Below, one piece after another: positions 59,576 through 64,000 of a stretch of 64,000 nt of DNA. Below the pieces are notes generated by a model. It had not been told where the DNA came from. It saw only the letters and a program-made list of their open reading frames with translations, and ran no database searches. Numbering within the stretch: position 1 is the first letter of the stretch; every line of letters begins with the position of its first letter. The position numbers were made by a program, and so were the translations under genes. Source of the DNA: Alloprevotella sp. (GTDB lineage Bacteria > Bacteroidota > Bacteroidia > Bacteroidales > Bacteroidaceae); NCBI GenBank assembly GCA_017477205.1, contig JAFUXE010000029.1:1-64000 (forward strand), written 5' to 3'.

Positions 59576-61096
59576 TTACTGATGCTGCTCGCGATAGAGG
59601 TCGTTTACCGTCTTTACGGGGTTGAACGTCTCAAGGGGTACTTCCACGAAGATGGTGTTCCAGTCGCTCATGGCACCGTTCCAAAGTCCGGGGAGTTCGA
59701 GAGCTTTCAGCTCGCGGCCGTCCTTGCTCTTGTGGGAGATGAAGCCGGTCTGCGGATCCACGTAGTCGGGCAGGTGGAAAGCTTCGCCGCGGAAGTCGCG
59801 AAGTCCGCAGACGAGGTCAACGGGGTTGAAGTGTGTGCCGCCCTCGAACATGGCGCGCTTCTGCGGGTCGTCCATGTCGATTTGTGAGCTTTCGAGGATC
59901 TGCAGGGATACGGTACCGTCGGGATTGTAGGCACGGAACGGACCGCCGCCGGGCTCGCCTACATTCTTCACCATGCCGCAGACGCGCAGGGGGCGGTTCA
60001 GCTTCGTGAAGAGGTAGTCGGCAAGTTCCAGGTCACCGAAGCTGCGGTCCGTGTGGCAGCAGAGCGTGTCCTCGAGGTAACGGAGCATCTCGTCCATCTC
60101 TTCGCGCTCGGGCAGTCCGCCGTCAAGGTCTTCAAGGTAGGAGAATATCCGCTCCTGCGCCGTCACGAGGATGCCGGCAAGCAGCTTCTTGTATTTCACG
60201 GTGCAGTCCTTGAGACGGTCGGGCACGACGTTGTCGATGTTCTTGATGAAGACGACGTCGGCCTTGATGTCGTTGAGGTTTTCAATGAGTGCGCCGTGTC
60301 CGCCGGGACGGAAGAGGAGGCTACCGTCGGCCTGGCGGAAGGGCGTGTTGTCCGGATTGGCGGCTACGGTGTCCGTTGAGGGCTTCTGTTCGGAGAAGCT
60401 AACGTCGAAGCGTGCGCCGTACTCCTTGGCGATGGCTTCCCGCTTCTCCTCCACGAGTGCCTGGAAGAGGGGACGGTGTTCGGGGGAGACGGTGAAGTGG
60501 ACGCGTACGTTTCCGGCAGCATCCTTCGCGTAAAGTGCACCTTCCACGAGGTGTTCTTCCGCGGGCGTGCGCGCGCACGTGTTATTATTATAGTTGTGGA
60601 ACTTCAGGAGGCCTTTGGGCAGTTTCCCGTATCCCAGGCCTTCGGCACCGAGCAGTGCGCAGACGATTTCACGGCGGCGGTTGGCCTGTAGCAGGGCAGG
60701 GATGTCCACGCCGTACAGCCTGTGGCAGGCAGCGTTGAGATCTGCATAGAAGGCTGCCGTGGGGAGATGGTCGAAGAAGGTCTTGACAAATGCGCTTTCC
60801 GCATGGCCCTCGGGTTCGTCCAGATAGGCGAAGAGGTCCTTGAACATGCGGCTGGCGGCTCCGCTGGCGGGCACGAACTTCACGACTTCGTGGTTGTCGG
60901 CAAGGTAGTCGTCCCAGGCGTCGAGGGCGGCCTGAGCCTCTTCCTCAGTCGGGCGCAGGATGCCGTTGCCTACGGTGGCGGCTCCGTCAAGTTGCAGGTA
61001 GGGGAATCCGGCCTGAAATGCGGCCAGTTGTTCGCGGAGCTTGTCCTCGCTGATGCCTTTGGCCGCGAGGAGCTCCTTGTCTTTTTCGTTAATCAT
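59576..61096 (-). CDS. DUF4301 family protein
   Basis: A 506-residue cytosolic protein of the Bacteroidetes family DUF4301. Conserved stretches include VVKFVPASGAASRMFKDL, KGLLKFHNYNNNTCARTPAE, LFRPGGHGALIENLND, VVFIKNIDNVVPDRLK and GMVKNVGEPGGGPF. The GAASRMFK and GGHGALIENL motifs resemble sugar-nucleotide or nucleotidyltransferase pockets, but no function is established. It is monocistronic with a clear terminator; the 49-aa gene lies 54 bp upstream on the same strand. Confidence 0.88.
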   Translation of the reverse strand: MINEKDKELLAAKGISEDKLREQLAAFQAGFPYLQLDGAATVGNGILRPTEEEAQAALDAWDDYLADNHEVVKFVPASGAASRMFKDLFAYLDEPEGHAESAFVKTFFDHLPTAAFYADLNAACHRLYGVDIPALLQANRRREIVCALLGAEGLGYGKLPKGLLKFHNYNNNTCARTPAEEHLVEGALYAKDAAGNVRVHFTVSPEHRPLFQALVEEKREAIAKEYGARFDVSFSEQKPSTDTVAANPDNTPFRQADGSLLFRPGGHGALIENLNDIKADVVFIKNIDNVVPDRLKDCTVKYKKLLAGILVTAQERIFSYLEDLDGGLPEREEMDEMLRYLEDTLCCHTDRSFGDLELADYLFTKLNRPLRVCGMVKNVGEPGGGPFRAYNPDGTVSLQILESSQIDMDDPQKRAMFEGGTHFNPVDLVCGLRDFRGEAFHLPDYVDPQTGFISHKSKDGRELKALELPGLWNGAMSDWNTIFVEVPLETFNPVKTVNDLYREQHQ

Positions 61097-61150
61097 GGGG
61101 TAGCAGGTAGGTTAGTGGGGATTGGTTGTTTTGTTACGGGTGAAGGGAAA

Positions 61151-61300
61151 TCAGCCTTGTGCGACGGGCTGTCCGGGGAAGAACGTCATCACTTCCTCGT
61201 CTTGGAAGTTGGGACATGCCGGCATTGTGCGTGCAAAGAGCCGCAACAGGCTGAGGGTTTCTTCGCGGGGCGAAGCGTGTGTGTGTAAAGTTTTCTCCAT
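61151..61300 (-). CDS. 49-residue small protein, unknown
   Basis: A 49-residue peptide: MEKTLHTHASPREETLSLLR, then LFARTMPACPNFQDEEV and a C-terminus rich in Pro/Gly. The central amphipathic helix (ETLSLLRLFARTM) resembles short proteins often annotated as hypothetical in Prevotella and Bacteroides. There is no signal peptide or membrane segment. The start at 61300 is more likely than 61333 because the earlier codons are AT-rich leader. No function can be assigned. Confidence 0.5.
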   Translation of the reverse strand: MEKTLHTHASPREETLSLLRLFARTMPACPNFQDEEVMTFFPGQPVAQG

Positions 61301-61370
61301 AGGCTTTTGGTTATTTATACTTATATAACGCATTCATTGCCTCTTTATTGCATCCGTTACAGATAAAAAA

Positions 61371-61396
61371 CATCCCGCATCGTGAAATGCGGGATG
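61371..61396 (-). terminator. terminator of the tyrosine-kinase gene
   Basis: CATCCCGCAT (61371-61380) and ATGCGGGATG (61387-61396) with a 6-nt loop; on the minus strand the stem is followed by TTTTTTATC. It lies 54 bp beyond the kinase stop codon. Confidence 0.85.
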
Positions 61397-61449
61397 TGAA
61401 CAGCATCTTCTATGCTGGAAAATCTGGAAATCCGTGTATGGAGGTATGC

Positions 61450-63885
61450 TTAATCGTCTTCGTCCTTGCCGTAGTAGCCGTAGGCCTCGTTGCCCTTGTG
61501 ACCATAGCCGTAGCCATAACCGTAGCCGTAGCCGTAGGAGTAGCCGTAGCGGTAGCTGCCGTAGCGGCTGGAGACGTAGTGCGTGCCGTTGAGCAGGAGA
61601 CTCATGTTGTTGTACTTGCCGTCGGTGTAGAGCTCGTCTATGTCCTTGAGCAGGCGACGGTCCATGACGCCTACGCGAACGACAAAGAGCGTGACGTCGG
61701 CAAAGTCCTTGATGATGGTGGCATCGGCCACGATTTCCACCGGTGGGCAGTCCACGAGGACGTAGTCGTAGTTTGCACGGGCATATTCGATGACCTCTGC
61801 CATTTCCTTCGTCAGCAGGAGCTCCGTGGGGTTGGGCGGGATGATGCCTACGGGCAGCACGTCCACACCTTCGCCGAAGCCGTTCGGCAGGATATAGTCC
61901 GCAATGTTTCCGCCGTTGCCCAGGAAGGACGTGACGCCCTGCTTGGCGCGCTTCGGCAGCATGTGGCTTAGGCTGGCGCGACGGATGTCGAGGTCGATAC
62001 AGAGCACGCGCTTTCCCTTCAGGCTGAGCGTGCGGGCGAGGTTCGACGTGATAAACGTCTTACCGGAAACCGGGTTGAAGCTCGTCACCATGACAACCTT
62101 CTTGCGGTCTTCGCCCTCTCCGAGTACGAAGTCGAGCTTCGTGCGGACGAGGCGGAAGCTTTCGTTCACCATGTCGCGTTTGCCGGCCTGGATGACAATC
62201 TTCCTCTTCTGCTTCTCCTTGCGCTGCCACCAGTGGCGCTTGCGCTGCGTGGTAGGAATCTCGCCAAGTAGTGGTGCGGCCATGCCGTCGAGGTCCTTGC
62301 GTCCGCGTACGGTCTTGTTGAGGTATTCGCGGAGGTAGATGATACCGGCGGGGATGGCGAGACCGATCAACAGGGCAACGAGCAGAATCATGCGCCGCTT
62401 CGGCTCCGTGGGTGCGGAACCGCCGATGGGCGGCTGGATGATGCGCGTGTTCCATGCCGTGTAGGCCTTGGAGAGTTCGTTCTCCTCACGCTTCTGCAGC
62501 AGGTAGATGTAGAGGGATTCCTTTACCTTCTGCTGACGCTCTACGGCAAGCAGCTGGCGTGCCTGGCGTGGGTTGGCGGCAATCTTCTGGTTCGTTTCGC
62601 CTTCGCTTCTCTCCAGGTTGGCGAGCTGTGTCTTCAGCTGTGCAATGATGTTGCTGAGGGACCGGAGGATGGCACTGCGCTGTTCGCGGAGCTGCTCGTT
62701 GATGTTCTGCACCAGGGGAGAGCTCTCGGAACTGTTCGCAAGGAGTTCGTTGCGGCGCAGCGTGTTCTGGTTGTAGGCCTGGATGAGGCTTTCCGTTCCT
62801 CCGGCGTTCTGCAACGTATTGGAGGGCAGCAGGTGGCCGAGTTCCGAATTGTTGCGCATGTGCTGCTCAAGATACTGAGCCATCGAAATCTGGTTGTTCA
62901 GGTTCAGAATCTCGTTATAGTTCTGGGAACTGCGGTTCATGATGAGACCTCCGGCTGCCGTCACGTCGGGCAGGAGGTTCTGGCTCTTGTAGTCGGAGAT
63001 GTCGCGATCCACGTCGCCCAGTTCCTGCGCCAGCGTATTGAGGCGCTCGGTGATGAAGTTGGACGTACTCTCCGCCATGCGGTTCTTGTCCTTGAGCCAG
63101 TTTTCGTTATAGACGTCAATGAGCTCAAGTAGGATGTCGTTCGCACGTGCGGGCACCTCGTCTTGCAATGTGAGGGCGAGGATGGAACTCTCTTTTTCGG
63201 ATAGTGCAACGGAAAGACGGTTGGAGTAGATAGTGCCTGCAACGGAGACGGGAATCTTTGATACCTTGATCTCGTTACCGTACCAGGTGTCGCCGTAGGC
63301 TTCGGTGGGCGTGATACAAATCGTGCCGAAGGGAGTGCGTACGTTCTGTCCCAGCGTGATGTCCATGCTCTTGCCTGTTTCCTCATCGGCAATCATGATG
63401 TCGCTGAGGTGAGCCTTCTTGTTCTTGCCCAGCGTCAGGGTGAAGCTGAAGCTCTGTCCGTCCTCAATGTCGCTGCCCAGCGTCATCTTGACGGGAGCGT
63501 CGTGGTAGAGCGGATGCTCGTAGAGGCGCTGCGGCACCGTCATCTGCACGTCAAGGTGGAGTCGCTGGGCCACTTCCTGCATCAGGATGGGCGCAGAGAT
63601 GGTCTGCACTTCGTTGACGATGTTGGAGCGTCCGCTGATGAGACCGAGGTCTGCAAATTCCTGTATCGTGGACGTGTTCTTCCCGTTCTGCTCGTCCTTG
63701 ATGAGCAGGGATGTGGTTCGCGTGTAGATGGGGGTTGTGGTGAGAATCTTGAATACGGCCCCACTGAGCGCAATGATTACGGCCAGGAGGAACCAGTACC
63801 ATTTTGACAGCATCAGTAGCAGGAGTTCTTCGATGTTAAAGTTCGCCTGTTCCTGCTCTCTTGCGTTTAGTTCTTCGTTTGTCAT
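61450..63885 (-). CDS. polysaccharide co-polymerase / BY-type tyrosine autokinase (Wzc-like)
   Basis: An 811-residue inner-membrane protein. The first membrane segment (WYWFLLAVIIALSGAVF, about 29-45) opens a Wzz domain. A long coiled-coil periplasmic part (about 250-470) follows. A second membrane segment (MILLVALLIGLAIPAGIIYL) precedes the cytosolic kinase: Walker A SFNPVSGKTF (Lys609 region), Walker A' VLCIDLDIRR and Walker B YVLVDCPPV (about 712). The C-terminal tail (770-805) has 14 Tyr, mostly as YG repeats, the expected autophosphorylation cluster. It controls chain length and export of capsule or exopolysaccharide. The gene is at the edge of the window, so its operon may extend beyond. 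Confidence 0.95.
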   Translation of the reverse strand: MTNEELNAREQEQANFNIEELLLLMLSKWYWFLLAVIIALSGAVFKILTTTPIYTRTTSLLIKDEQNGKNTSTIQEFADLGLISGRSNIVNEVQTISAPILMQEVAQRLHLDVQMTVPQRLYEHPLYHDAPVKMTLGSDIEDGQSFSFTLTLGKNKKAHLSDIMIADEETGKSMDITLGQNVRTPFGTICITPTEAYGDTWYGNEIKVSKIPVSVAGTIYSNRLSVALSEKESSILALTLQDEVPARANDILLELIDVYNENWLKDKNRMAESTSNFITERLNTLAQELGDVDRDISDYKSQNLLPDVTAAGGLIMNRSSQNYNEILNLNNQISMAQYLEQHMRNNSELGHLLPSNTLQNAGGTESLIQAYNQNTLRRNELLANSSESSPLVQNINEQLREQRSAILRSLSNIIAQLKTQLANLERSEGETNQKIAANPRQARQLLAVERQQKVKESLYIYLLQKREENELSKAYTAWNTRIIQPPIGGSAPTEPKRRMILLVALLIGLAIPAGIIYLREYLNKTVRGRKDLDGMAAPLLGEIPTTQRKRHWWQRKEKQKRKIVIQAGKRDMVNESFRLVRTKLDFVLGEGEDRKKVVMVTSFNPVSGKTFITSNLARTLSLKGKRVLCIDLDIRRASLSHMLPKRAKQGVTSFLGNGGNIADYILPNGFGEGVDVLPVGIIPPNPTELLLTKEMAEVIEYARANYDYVLVDCPPVEIVADATIIKDFADVTLFVVRVGVMDRRLLKDIDELYTDGKYNNMSLLLNGTHYVSSRYGSYRYGYSYGYGYGYGYGYGHKGNEAYGYYGKDEDD

Positions 63886-63911
63886 GTTGGAATTGTTCTG
63901 TTTTTGGGGGG

Positions 63912-63975
63912 CAAAGATAGGAAATCGTTTCCATATTGTCCTCCTTCGCGCGCAGGAAATTTTAATTGTGCGCGC
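63912..63975 (-). promoter_or_regulatory. promoter region of the tyrosine-kinase gene
   Basis: TATCTTTG (63912-63919, minus strand) is an exact -7 match, 27 bp before the ATG; no -33 TTG is seen at normal spacing. Two GCGCGC blocks (63948-63953 and 63970-63975) lie 22 bp apart upstream and could be an operator. Confidence 0.45.
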
Positions 63976-64000
63976 AAGTTGTCAACTCAGCTTACCTTTT

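Overview
The window looks like chromosomal DNA of a GC-rich member of the Bacteroidales, most likely Prevotellaceae or a close relative. The evidence is: promoters of the Bacteroidetes type (-33 TTG/TTTG, about 20 bp, -7 TAnnTTTG) upstream of at least ten genes; AT-rich leaders with almost no Shine-Dalgarno; family-specific proteins (DUF4301, DUF3822, DUF4298, S46 dipeptidyl-peptidase, GYF_2 membrane proteins, TamB next to a lipoprotein TamA/BamA-like barrel); and type IX-style C-terminal tails on secreted glycosidases. I see no rRNA, tRNA, CRISPR array or complete insertion sequence.

Layout. 1-2460 is AT-richer and accessory-looking: a possible 3' gene fragment, an AAA/DUF4143 ATPase behind a 32-bp-period tandem repeat, a small CxCxxC protein and a 21-bp-period palindrome array. 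2463-5645 is a compact minus-strand cassette: an ACGX-repeat Cys-rich peptide, its radical SAM/SPASM maturase, an ABM-fold monooxygenase, an MDR quinone reductase and an HxlR regulator with an N-terminal Cys. Its promoter has a nested palindrome just upstream. 5723-8224 is groES-groEL plus a flavin reductase. 8367-16028 holds an iron-type alcohol dehydrogenase, an ATP-grasp-like protein, a GH29 fucosidase-GH16 operon and a surface lipoprotein. 16330-26244 is tamB, a TamA/BamA-like barrel and two GYF_2 proteins. 26360-31213 carries a carboxypeptidase-regulatory-domain protein, DPP7 and a Sel1-repeat protein.

31392-35526 is a plus-strand run: TetR, FabG, an RluA-type pseudouridine synthase whose 5' end carries a duplicated REP-like element, and an overlapping AAA ATPase-DUF4435 (Toprim-like) pair with the gene arrangement of the PARIS anti-phage system. 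35544-41126 (minus) holds a symporter, GYF/CD225 and DUF2752 membrane proteins, PepD and a flippase-like protein. rsmA (41176-42003) converges on an ABC exporter across a palindrome array and a 26-bp perfect hairpin. 44641-55104 is one long minus-strand gene run: VanZ-like, DUF3822, rsmD, a stand-alone IMP cyclohydrolase domain, mreBCD-mrdA-rodA, two small proteins and an SNF transporter. The right end has a secreted GH85 endoglycosidase, DUF4301, a 49-aa protein and a Wzc-like tyrosine kinase with a Tyr-Gly tail.

Two things stand out. First is the ACGX peptide cassette, whose gene content suggests an electrophile- or quinone-responsive RiPP. Second is a set of four intergenic arrays of short palindromes repeated at exactly 21, 22, 22 and 23 bp (about two helical turns). 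They are unrelated in sequence but share one architecture.
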